Source of the DNA: Kitasatospora phosalacinea
GTDB lineage: Bacteria; Actinomycetota; Actinomycetes; Streptomycetales; Streptomycetaceae
Direction of reading: 5' to 3'
NCBI RefSeq assembly: GCF_000716545.1
Contig: NZ_JNWZ01000004.1
Span: forward strand, 97,823-161,822
Length of the DNA: 64,000 nucleotides
Part shown: one piece after another, positions 33,302-41,060 of the stretch
Numbering within the stretch: the first letter of the stretch is position 1
Layout of the letters: every line of letters starts with the position of its first letter
The notes under the pieces: generated by a model
Database searches by the model: none
What the model saw: the letters and a program-made list of their open reading frames with translations, nothing else
What the model was told of the DNA's origin: nothing
Program-made: the position numbers and the translations under genes

Positions 33302-34252
33302 ATGCGCAGGGCGAGGACCGGAACGCTGCTCGCGGCCGCGGCACTGCTGGCGGGCCTGCTCGGCACCGGCGGCTCCGCCGCCGGGGCGGGCGGCGCGCCC
33401 GCCGTCGGGCCGGCGGGCGCACCGCGGAACGCGGTGGCGGCGGCGGAGGCGGTCGGGGCGGAGAACTGCGACACCGGGGCGTCGCTGCCGCCCGGGGAGC
33501 GGGTCGGGGCGAAGATCCAGGAGATCCGCAAGCGCGGCTACCTGGTGGTCGGCGTCGACCAGAGCGCCTACAACTGGGGCTACCGGGACTCCCAGACCGG
33601 CAAGATCCAGGGCTTCGACATCGACCTGGCCCGCGCCGTCGCCAAGTCGGTCCTCGGTGACGGGAACAAGGTGGTGCTGAAGACCGTCGCCACCGCCGAC
33701 CGGGTCAAGCTGCTCCAGCAGCAGCCCCAGCCGATCGACCTGATCGCCCGCGCGATGACCATCACCTGCGAGCGGCTGGAGCAGATCGCCTTCTCCGCGC
33801 CGTACTTCCGGGTCTCCCAGCGGGTGGTGGCGCCGAAGGCCGCGCACGCCGGCAGCGTGGCGCAGGCGCTCGGCGGCAAGCGGGTCTGCGCGGCGCTGAA
33901 CTCCTCCTCGCACGGCGAGTTGAAGGCGAACCCGCACGGGGCCGCCTCGGTCGTCACGCCCGACAACCAGTTGGATTGCCTGGTGCTGATGGAACTCGGC
34001 GAGGCGGACGCCACCCTGTCGGACAGTTCGCTGGCCGCCGCGATGGTCGCCCAGGACCAGACCATGGAGCTGGCCGGCGAGCCCTTCCTGCCCACGTACA
34101 TGGGCGTCGGCATGAACAAGAACGACACCGACCTGATCGCCTGGGTCAACCAGGTGCTGGCCGAGTGGCGCACCGGCGGCGGCTGGCAGGCCAGTTACGA
34201 CACCTGGCTGCGGCCCGGCATGGGGGATCCCGGCCCGTACCGGCCGTGGTGA
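33302..34252 (+). CDS. glnH: GlnH-like amino-acid-binding protein (SBP family 3)
   Basis: The 316-residue secreted binding protein has a signal sequence (about 1-28), then a family 3 solute-binding fold: IRKRGYLVVGVDQSAYNWG, FDIDLARAVAKSVLG, IDLIARAMTITCERLEQIAF and TYMGVGMNKNDTDL. In mycobacteria GlnH binds Asp/Asn/Glu-type ligands outside the membrane and signals through GlnX to PknG. Unlike mycobacterial GlnH, no lipobox Cys follows the signal, so it may be freely secreted or held by GlnX. It begins 15 bases after the glnX stop with GGGGGAGCGAAGG. There are no ABC permease or ATPase genes nearby, which argues for sensing rather than transport. Confidence 0.87.
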   Translation: MRRARTGTLLAAAALLAGLLGTGGSAAGAGGAPAVGPAGAPRNAVAAAEAVGAENCDTGASLPPGERVGAKIQEIRKRGYLVVGVDQSAYNWGYRDSQTGKIQGFDIDLARAVAKSVLGDGNKVVLKTVATADRVKLLQQQPQPIDLIARAMTITCERLEQIAFSAPYFRVSQRVVAPKAAHAGSVAQALGGKRVCAALNSSSHGELKANPHGAASVVTPDNQLDCLVLMELGEADATLSDSSLAAAMVAQDQTMELAGEPFLPTYMGVGMNKNDTDLIAWVNQVLAEWRTGGGWQASYDTWLRPGMGDPGPYRPW

Positions 34253-34509
34253 ACGGCGGGGCTCGGACGCCGGCGGCGGGGGCGGGCGTGGTGACGGGAG
34301 CGGTGACGGGAGCGGTGCGGACGTCCGTGGCGGGGGCGGCGGCGGAGCCGACGGCGGCGGTGCGGAGCGGAATCCGGTGCGGCAATCCGGGGGACCGCCG
34401 TCCGCCCGGTGCCGGGCGTCGGGGAGACTGGCGGCCGACGGGCCGTCGCTCCGACCGCCCCAGGACCGGCGCCCCGTCACCACGACCGTGGCCGAGAGGA
34501 GGAACCGCA

Positions 34510-35874
34510 TTGGCCGGAACGACCCGCCCGGTGATGAACCGTGAGGAGGTCGACCGCGCGTTGGCCCGGCTGGGAGCCGAGCGCGACGCGGTCGAGGCGG
34601 CGCTGCTGGCGCTCCAGGACCACCCGGGGCTGCGGCTGCTGACCGGCGCCGAGCTGTCCGGGCGCACCCGGGAGCGGTGGGCGGTCGCCGAGGGCGGCGT
34701 CGCCCTGCTGTGGGCGCTGTTCGACCGGTACGCGGAGGCGCTGGCCTCGGCCCGGGCGGTCCGCTCCCGGCGCAACCGGCCCACCGCGGCCGAACTCGCC
34801 GAGCTCGGCGAGCTGTTGGCCGGCCGCTCGGTGACCGTCTCCGGCGGCCGGCTCCCCCACCCGTCCGGTCAGCTCGCCTCCTCGGCCCGGCTGGTGGAGC
34901 AGATCACGCTGAGCGAGCTGCTGGAGCGGATGAACGGCTGGTACGCGGTGGTGGTCGAGGTGGTGAGCGCCGTCGACGCGGTCTGGTCGGCGCTGCCCGC
35001 CCGGATCGACCTGCTGCTCACCGAGCTCGGCCGGGTCCAGATGCTGGCCGTCTCGGTCGGGGTCCGCCCCGGCGGGCACCCGGTGGCCGACGACCTGTCC
35101 GAACTGGCCGAGCAGTTGACCGCGCTGCGGGCCCTGGTGGTGGCCGACCCGCTGGCGCTGTGGCGGCCCAGCCGGGTGCCCGCGCAGCGCGGCCGGGCCG
35201 CCGAGGACACCGCCTGGGCCTCCCCCACCGGCGCCGTGGACACCTCCGGGTTCGACCGGATGGGCCGCCGGCTCGACGACATACGGGTCGAGTTGGAGGG
35301 GCTGCTGCGGCTGCGCGACGAGTCCCACGAGCGGCTCCAGCAGGTCGCCGACCTGCTCCAGCGCGCCGACCTGACGCTCGCCGAGGCCCGCCGGGCGCGC
35401 GGCGAGGTGCTGGCGAAGATCGCCGCGACCGAGGTGCCCGCCGTGCCCGGCCCGCCCTCCGCGCTGCGCGAGGCGATAGGCCAGGCCGTCGGCTTCCAGC
35501 AGACCGGCCAGTGGCACCGGCTCGGACCGCTGCTGGACGCGCTGGAGAACGCCGCCGCCAAGGAGTTGGGCCGGGCCAGGCAGTCGCTCACCGAGGTCGC
35601 CCAGCCGCTCGCCGTCCGGGCCGAACTGCGCGGCCGGTTGGAGGCGTACAAGGCGATGGCCGCCCGGCTCGGCCTGGCCGAGGACCCGGAGGTGGTCGAG
35701 CGCTTCGAGAAGGCCCGCTGGCTGCTCTGGAGCGCCCCGTGCGACCTGCGGGCGGCCGCCGAGGCGGTCGCCCGCTTCCAGCAGGCCCTGCGCGCGCCCG
35801 AACGGCAGCCGCACCCGCGGCCGCCCTCGCCGCAGGCCCAGGACACCGAACAGGGGGAGGACACCGATGGCTGA
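34510..35874 (+). CDS. Uncharacterised helical protein between glnH and pknG
   Basis: The 454-residue, almost entirely helical soluble protein is rich in Leu/Ala/Arg/Glu with coiled-coil-like stretches (REEVDRALARLGAERDAVEA, LEGLLRLRDESHERLQQVAD, AEARRARGEVLAKIAA) and a Pro/Gln tail. No membrane segment, signal or catalytic motif is seen and no family is recognised. TTG 34510 is chosen because AGGAGG lies seven bases upstream; ATG 34534 is an alternative. It overlaps pknG by eight bases, so coupled synthesis with the kinase is expected and a scaffold or substrate role is plausible. The preceding 257 bases (34253-34509) hold no gene, only a short GACGGGAGCGGT tandem. Confidence 0.8.
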   Translation: MAGTTRPVMNREEVDRALARLGAERDAVEAALLALQDHPGLRLLTGAELSGRTRERWAVAEGGVALLWALFDRYAEALASARAVRSRRNRPTAAELAELGELLAGRSVTVSGGRLPHPSGQLASSARLVEQITLSELLERMNGWYAVVVEVVSAVDAVWSALPARIDLLLTELGRVQMLAVSVGVRPGGHPVADDLSELAEQLTALRALVVADPLALWRPSRVPAQRGRAAEDTAWASPTGAVDTSGFDRMGRRLDDIRVELEGLLRLRDESHERLQQVADLLQRADLTLAEARRARGEVLAKIAATEVPAVPGPPSALREAIGQAVGFQQTGQWHRLGPLLDALENAAAKELGRARQSLTEVAQPLAVRAELRGRLEAYKAMAARLGLAEDPEVVERFEKARWLLWSAPCDLRAAAEAVARFQQALRAPERQPHPRPPSPQAQDTEQGEDTDG

Positions 35875-38392
35875 GGCATGCGCCCGCCCGGACTGCACGG
35901 GGGAGATCGACGCCGACGGCTACTGCACCGAGTGCGGGCTCGCCCCCGAACGCGGCACGCCCGCACCGGGCACCCCGGCGGCAGGCGTCCCGGCGGCGGG
36001 CGTCCCGTGCGGGCGCGGGGGCTGCACGGGGACGGTCGACCCGGACGGCTACTGCGACACCTGCGGCCTCGCCGCACCCGCACCCGCCTCCGCCTCCGCC
36101 CCGGCCGCCGTCCCGCTGCCCGGCCCGCGCGCGGCCCCGCCCGGCCCCGGCGACGCGTGCGGGCGCGGGGGCTGCACGGGGACGGTCGACCCGGACGGCT
36201 ACTGCGACACCTGCGGCCTCGCCGCCGCACCCGCACCCGTACCCGCCTCCGCCCCGGCCTCCGCCCCGTCCGGCGGTGTCTCGGGCCGTTCCCGGTCCGG
36301 GCGTTCGGGCCGGTCGGCGCGCGGCGGTTCGGTGTCGGTGCGCAGTTCGAAGGGCGGCACCGGCACGGCCGGGCGCGGCAACCTGGGCGCGGGCCTGGTG
36401 GCGGTCCCCCCGGTGCCGGCCGCGGACCCGGCGCGGGCGGTGCTGACGAACCCGGAGGTGCCGGAGCGCAAGCGGTTCTGCTCGCGCTGCGACCAGCCGG
36501 TGGGCCGGGAGAAGGACGGCCGCCCCGGCCGCCCGGAGGGGTTCTGCACCAAGTGCGGCACCCCGTACTCGTTCAGCCCGAAGCTGGCGCGCGGCGACCT
36601 GGTCGGCGGCCAGTACGAGGTGATGGGCTGCCTGGCGCACGGCGGCCTGGGCTGGATCTACCTGGCGGTGGACCGCCGGGTGAACGACCGCTGGGTGGTG
36701 CTCAAGGGCCTGCTGGACACCGGGGACGAGGACGCGCTGGCGGTGGCGATCGCCGAGCGGCGGTTCCTGGCCGAGGTCGACCACCCGAACATCGTCCGGA
36801 TCATCAACTTCGTCGAGCACCCGGACGCGGGGACCGGCGTCGCCGACGGCTACATCGTGATGGAGTACGTCGGCGGCAAGTCGCTCAAGGACCTCGCCAA
36901 CGAGCGGCTGGGCCCGGACGGCCGGCGCGAGCCGCTGCCGGTCGAGCAGGCGCTGGCGTACGCGCTGGCGGCGCTGCCCGCGCTGGGCTACCTGCACGCC
37001 CGCGGGCTGGTGTACTGCGACTTCAAGCTGGACAACGTGATCCAGTCGGACGACATGCTCAAGATCATCGACCTGGGCGCGGTCCGCCGGCACGACGACG
37101 ACGGGCCGATCTACGGCACCGTCGGCTACCAGGCCCCGGAGATCGCCACCGCCGGGCCCTCGCCGTCCTCCGACCTGTACACGGTGGCCCGCACGCTGGC
37201 CGTGATGACCTTCGACTTCCGCGGCTACACCGACCGCTGGCGGCACGAACTGCCGGGCCCGGACGAGGTCGAGGTGTTCGCCCGGTACGAGTCCTTCCAC
37301 CGGCTGCTGGTGCGCGCCACCGACCCGGACCCGGCCCGCCGGTTCGCCTCCGCCGAGGAGATGGCCGGGCAGCTGACCGGCGTGCTGCGCGAGGTGCTGA
37401 GCCTCCAGGACGGCCGGGCCAGGCCCGCGCCCTCCGCCCTGTTCGGGCCGGAACTGCGGGTCGTGGAGACCGAGTTGGCCGAGCACGCGCCGGACGCCCG
37501 GGCCGCCGCGCTGGCCCTGCCCGCGCCGCTGCCCGACCCGGCCGACCCGAACGCGGGCCTGCTCGCCACGCTGCCCGCCACCGCCCCCGCCGAGGCGCTG
37601 GCCGCGCTCCGGACGGCCGGCGCCGACTCGCCGGAGCTGCGGCTGCGGGTGCTGCGCACCCACCTGGAGCTGGCCGACACCGCGGCCGCCGCCGAGGCGC
37701 TGGTCGCCCTGGAGGCCGAACACCCCGGCGACTGGCGGGTGGTGTGGCACCGGGGGCTGAGCGCGCTGGCCGCCGGCCGGGCCGCCGAGGCCCGCGACTC
37801 CTTCGAGGCGCTGTACGACGCGCTGCCCGGCGAGAGCGCGCCCAAGCTGGCGCTCGCCGTCTGCGCCGAACTGCTCGGCGACACCGCGACCGCCGCGGAG
37901 TACTACGCCCTGGTCAACGCCGTCGACCGGTCGTTCGTCGGCGCCGCGTTCGGCCTGGCCCGGGTCCGGCTCGCGGTCGGCGACCGGGACGGCGCGGTCG
38001 CCGCGCTGGAGGCCGTCCCGGAGGGCTCCACGCACTGGACCGCCGCCCGGATCGGCGCCGTCCGGGCCCGGCTGCGCGGCCGGGCCGCCACCGAGCCGCT
38101 GGCCGCCGAACTCGCCGACAGCTCGGAGCGGCTGACCGCGCTCGCCCTGGACGCCCGGCGGCGCGAGGAACTGGCCGTCGAGGTACTGGACTCGGCGCTG
38201 AACTGGGTGCTGGCGGGGGCGGCCGGGAAGCCCGCCACGCTGACCGTGCTGGGACATCCCGCCGCGGAACGGGAACTGAGGCTCGCCCTGGAACACTCCT
38301 ACCGAATGTTGGCCCGGTTGTCCGACCGGGCCGAGACGAGGATCGAGTGGGTGGAACGGGCCAACCGGGCCCGCCCCAGGACATGGGTGTGA
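35867..38392 (+). CDS. pknG: PknG-type Ser/Thr protein kinase with triplicated N-terminal Cys modules
   Basis: This 841-residue cytosolic kinase has, in order: three Cx4Cx9Cx2C modules (Cys 5-23, 48-66, 98-116) joined by Ala/Pro linkers; a Ser/Arg/Gly-rich stretch; a rubredoxin-like CSRC...CTKC domain (about 203-235); a kinase domain (about 245-515) with Lys280 in VVLKGLL, AERRFLAEVDHPNIV, YIVMEYVGG, catalytic YCDFKLDN (Asp385, Lys387, Asn390), DLG (Asp402) and YQAPE; and a C-terminal TPR-like helical region. The rubredoxin-kinase-TPR order and the sequence of the core identify PknG. It is a non-RD kinase (Cys before Asp385). The Cys modules before the rubredoxin are extra relative to mycobacterial PknG. 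Confidence 0.95.
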   Translation: MAEACARPDCTGEIDADGYCTECGLAPERGTPAPGTPAAGVPAAGVPCGRGGCTGTVDPDGYCDTCGLAAPAPASASAPAAVPLPGPRAAPPGPGDACGRGGCTGTVDPDGYCDTCGLAAAPAPVPASAPASAPSGGVSGRSRSGRSGRSARGGSVSVRSSKGGTGTAGRGNLGAGLVAVPPVPAADPARAVLTNPEVPERKRFCSRCDQPVGREKDGRPGRPEGFCTKCGTPYSFSPKLARGDLVGGQYEVMGCLAHGGLGWIYLAVDRRVNDRWVVLKGLLDTGDEDALAVAIAERRFLAEVDHPNIVRIINFVEHPDAGTGVADGYIVMEYVGGKSLKDLANERLGPDGRREPLPVEQALAYALAALPALGYLHARGLVYCDFKLDNVIQSDDMLKIIDLGAVRRHDDDGPIYGTVGYQAPEIATAGPSPSSDLYTVARTLAVMTFDFRGYTDRWRHELPGPDEVEVFARYESFHRLLVRATDPDPARRFASAEEMAGQLTGVLREVLSLQDGRARPAPSALFGPELRVVETELAEHAPDARAAALALPAPLPDPADPNAGLLATLPATAPAEALAALRTAGADSPELRLRVLRTHLELADTAAAAEALVALEAEHPGDWRVVWHRGLSALAAGRAAEARDSFEALYDALPGESAPKLALAVCAELLGDTATAAEYYALVNAVDRSFVGAAFGLARVRLAVGDRDGAVAALEAVPEGSTHWTAARIGAVRARLRGRAATEPLAAELADSSERLTALALDARRREELAVEVLDSALNWVLAGAAGKPATLTVLGHPAAERELRLALEHSYRMLARLSDRAETRIEWVERANRARPRTWV
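36006..36225 (+). repeat. Perfect 70-bp direct repeat inside pknG
   Basis: Bases 36006-36075 and 36156-36225 are identical, offset 150 bases, and encode the second and third Cys modules of the kinase. The intervening linker differs. Perfect identity at wobble positions points to a recent duplication or gene conversion. The first module (35879 onwards) is related in protein but not identical in DNA. Confidence 0.92.
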
Positions 38393-39639
38393 GCATGCCG
38401 CAGCAGACCGAGTGCCCGAACTGTGCCGAACCGCTGGGCTCGCAGGACGCGTTCTGCGGGGCCTGCGGCACCTCCCTGACCGGGCCGCCGACCCTGCGCG
38501 ACCTGCCCGTCGTGCCCAGCTGCCCGCACTGCGGGGCCACCGAGCTCGCGGACGGCTGGTGCCAGCGCTGCGGGCAGGCCCAGCCGCGCGAACGCGACCA
38601 CCAGGAACTGGAGCTGACCGGCGTCGCGGCGGTCTCCGACCGCGGCCTGCGCCACCACCGCAACGAGGACGCGTTCACCGTCGCCACCGCCGAGGGCCCC
38701 GGCGGCGCGCCCGTGGTGCTCGCCGTGGTCTGCGACGGCGTCTCCTCCTCCTCCCGCCCGGACGAGGCCTCCGCCACCGCCGTCACCGCCGCCGCCGACT
38801 CGCTGGTGGCCGCGCTGGCGGCCGGCCGCGAGCCCGGCCAGGCGATGCGCGAGGCGATCGGCGCCGCCAACCGGGCCGTCACCGCGCTCGCCCACGACGG
38901 CACCGCCCCCGACGGCCGGCACAGCAACGCGCCCGCCTGCACCTACGTCAGCGCGATCAGCTCCGGCGGCCTGGTCACCATCGGCTGGGTCGGCGACACC
39001 CGGGCCTACTGGATCCCGGACGACCGCGAGTCCGCCGAGCCGTACCGGCTCACCGAGGACGACTCCTGGGCGGCCCGGATGGTCTCCGCCAAGCTGATGG
39101 CCGAGGCCGAGGCGTACGCCGACCCGCGCGCCCACGCCATCACCGGCTGGCTCGGCGCGGACGCCGAGGACCTCGACCCGCACACCGTCAGCTTCACCCC
39201 GCACGTCCCCGGCGTGCTGCTGATCTGCACCGACGGCCTGTGGAACTACGCCGAGGCCGCCACCGACCTGGCGTTCTTCGTCCGCGCCGACGCCCGGACC
39301 GAACCGCTGGCCACCGCGCAGGAACTGGTGCGCTTCGCGGTCGAGCGCGGCGGGCACGACAACATCACCGTCGCCGTCCTGCCGATCGACCCGCCCACCG
39401 CGCCGACCGTCCACGAGGCCACCCTGCTCGACGTGCCGCTGCCGCGCGCCGCCGACCCGGATGCCACCGTGCCGCTGCGCCCGGCCGCACCGCCCGCACC
39501 GCCCGTCGCACCGCCGGCCCCGGCCGCGCCGCCCGCCGCCGTACCTGCCGCGCCGCCCGCCGCCGCGCCGCCCGTACCGCCCGCGCCCGCCGCGCCGCCC
39601 GCCGCGGTGCCGACCGCCGCCGCGCCCGCCGAAGACTGA
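38389..39639 (+). CDS. PP2C-family Ser/Thr protein phosphatase with N-terminal double zinc ribbon
   Basis: The product has 416 residues. Two ribbon motifs come first (ECPNCAEPL...FCGACG and CPHCGATELADGWCQRCGQ), then a PP2C catalytic domain with RNEDAF, VCDGVSSSS, GWVGDTRAYW, CTDGLWNY and GGHDNITVAV, giving the metal-binding Asp set, and finally a Pro/Ala-rich disordered tail of about 60 residues. GTG 38389 overlaps the pknG stop by four bases; in-frame ATG codons at 38383 and 38395 are alternatives. The obvious role is dephosphorylation of PknG or its targets. The ribbons echo those of the kinase and of the FHA protein. Confidence 0.93.
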   Translation: MSMPQQTECPNCAEPLGSQDAFCGACGTSLTGPPTLRDLPVVPSCPHCGATELADGWCQRCGQAQPRERDHQELELTGVAAVSDRGLRHHRNEDAFTVATAEGPGGAPVVLAVVCDGVSSSSRPDEASATAVTAAADSLVAALAAGREPGQAMREAIGAANRAVTALAHDGTAPDGRHSNAPACTYVSAISSGGLVTIGWVGDTRAYWIPDDRESAEPYRLTEDDSWAARMVSAKLMAEAEAYADPRAHAITGWLGADAEDLDPHTVSFTPHVPGVLLICTDGLWNYAEAATDLAFFVRADARTEPLATAQELVRFAVERGGHDNITVAVLPIDPPTAPTVHEATLLDVPLPRAADPDATVPLRPAAPPAPPVAPPAPAAPPAAVPAAPPAAAPPVPPAPAAPPAAVPTAAAPAED

Positions 39640-39688
39640 CCCGTCCACCACCGGCACCGCCACCGACCCTCCGACAGGAGCTCTCCGC

Positions 39689-41017
39689 ATGGCCTCGTTG
39701 TCCAAGCCCGACGCGCCCCGGTTCGACGTCGACGTCTTCCAGAACGAGTACCTCGCCCAGGGATCCCAGGAGGTCAACGCCATCGTCACGGTCACCGCGA
39801 CCGGCGGTGGCACCTCCGGCGGCCGGCCGATCGGCGCTCCCGGGGCGAGCGCCGCCGTGGTCCTGGTGATCGACTGCTCCGGCTCCATGGAGCACCCGGA
39901 CACCAAGATGCGGGACGCCCGCGCGGCCACCGCCGCCGCCATCGACGAGCTGCGCGACGGCGTCGCCTTCGCCGTGGTGGCCGGCACCCACCACGCGGAG
40001 GACGTCTTCCCGGGCAACGGCCGGCTCGCGGTCGCCGACCGCGCCACCCGCGAGCAGGCCAAGGTCGCGCTGCGCCGCCTCACCCCGTCCGGCGGGACGG
40101 CGATCGGCACCTGGATAGCCAAGGCGCAGCAGTTGTTCGCCTCCCGCCCGGAGGCCGCGATCCGGCACGCCATCCTGCTCACCGACGGCCGCAACGAGCA
40201 CGAGGAGCCCGCCGACCTGCGGCGCGCCCTGGACGCCGCCGCCGGGTGCTTCACCGCCGACTGCCGGGGCGTCGGCACCGACTGGGAGGTCGCCGAGCTG
40301 CGGAGGGTCTCCTCGGCGCTGCTCGGCACCGTCGACATCGTCGCCGAGTCCTCCGGCCTGGCCGAGGACTTCCGCGCCATGATGTCCGCCGCGATGGGCA
40401 AGCAGGTCGCCGACGTCGCCCTGCGGGTGTGGACGCCGGTGGGCGCGCGGGTGCGGTTCGTCAAGCAGGCCGCGCCCGCCGTCGAGGACCTCACCGGGCG
40501 CCGCGCCGAGGCCGGGCCGCGGGCCGGGGACTACCCGACCGGGTCCTGGGGCGACGAGTCCCGGGACTACCACGTGTGCGTGGAGGTCCCGGCGGCGGCC
40601 GTCGGCAGCGAGATGCTGGCGGCCCGGATCAGCCTGGTCCTGCCGCACCCCGACGGCACCGCCGAGGTGCTCGGCCAGGGCCTGGTGCGCGCCGTGTGGA
40701 CGGACGACCTGGCCTCCTCGACCAGGATCAACCCGCAGGTCGCGCACTACACCGGGCAGGCCGAGCTGGCCGACTCGATCCGCGACGGCCTGGAGGCCCA
40801 CCGGGCCGGTGACTTGGAACGGGCGGGCGCCAAACTGGGTGCCGCCGTGAAACTGGCGTACGACAGCGGCAACGAGGGCACCCTCAAGCTGCTGCGGAAG
40901 GTGGTGGACGTGGTCGACGAGCGGGAGGGTACCGTTCGGTTCCGTAAGAACGTGAGCGAGGCCGACTCGATGACGCTCGAGACCCGGTCGACCAAGACCG
41001 TGCGCGTGAAGAAGTGA
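39689..41017 (+). CDS. von Willebrand factor A (VWA) domain protein
   Basis: This 442-residue soluble protein has a VWA domain with a complete MIDAS: DCSGS at residues 62-66 (DxSxS), the Thr in SGGTAIG and the Asp in LLTDGRNE. A beta-rich region follows (LRVWTPVGARVRFV, DYHVCVEVP) and a helical C-terminus. There is no signal peptide, so it acts in the cytoplasm, probably as a metal-dependent assembly platform. ATG 39689 has ACAGGAG upstream; it lies 49 bases after the phosphatase. VWA and FHA proteins often work together in kinase-controlled systems, but the partner is not known here. Confidence 0.93.
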   Translation: MASLSKPDAPRFDVDVFQNEYLAQGSQEVNAIVTVTATGGGTSGGRPIGAPGASAAVVLVIDCSGSMEHPDTKMRDARAATAAAIDELRDGVAFAVVAGTHHAEDVFPGNGRLAVADRATREQAKVALRRLTPSGGTAIGTWIAKAQQLFASRPEAAIRHAILLTDGRNEHEEPADLRRALDAAAGCFTADCRGVGTDWEVAELRRVSSALLGTVDIVAESSGLAEDFRAMMSAAMGKQVADVALRVWTPVGARVRFVKQAAPAVEDLTGRRAEAGPRAGDYPTGSWGDESRDYHVCVEVPAAAVGSEMLAARISLVLPHPDGTAEVLGQGLVRAVWTDDLASSTRINPQVAHYTGQAELADSIRDGLEAHRAGDLERAGAKLGAAVKLAYDSGNEGTLKLLRKVVDVVDEREGTVRFRKNVSEADSMTLETRSTKTVRVKK

Positions 41018-41060
41018 GCCGGACACCCGCCGGACCCGAACCTGCTGGAGTGGGGACCTG

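Noticed and set aside
33302..34252. GlnH-like gene as part of an amino-acid ABC importer
   Set aside because: No permease or ATPase gene adjoins it; the neighbours are GlnX-like and PknG, so sensing is the better reading.
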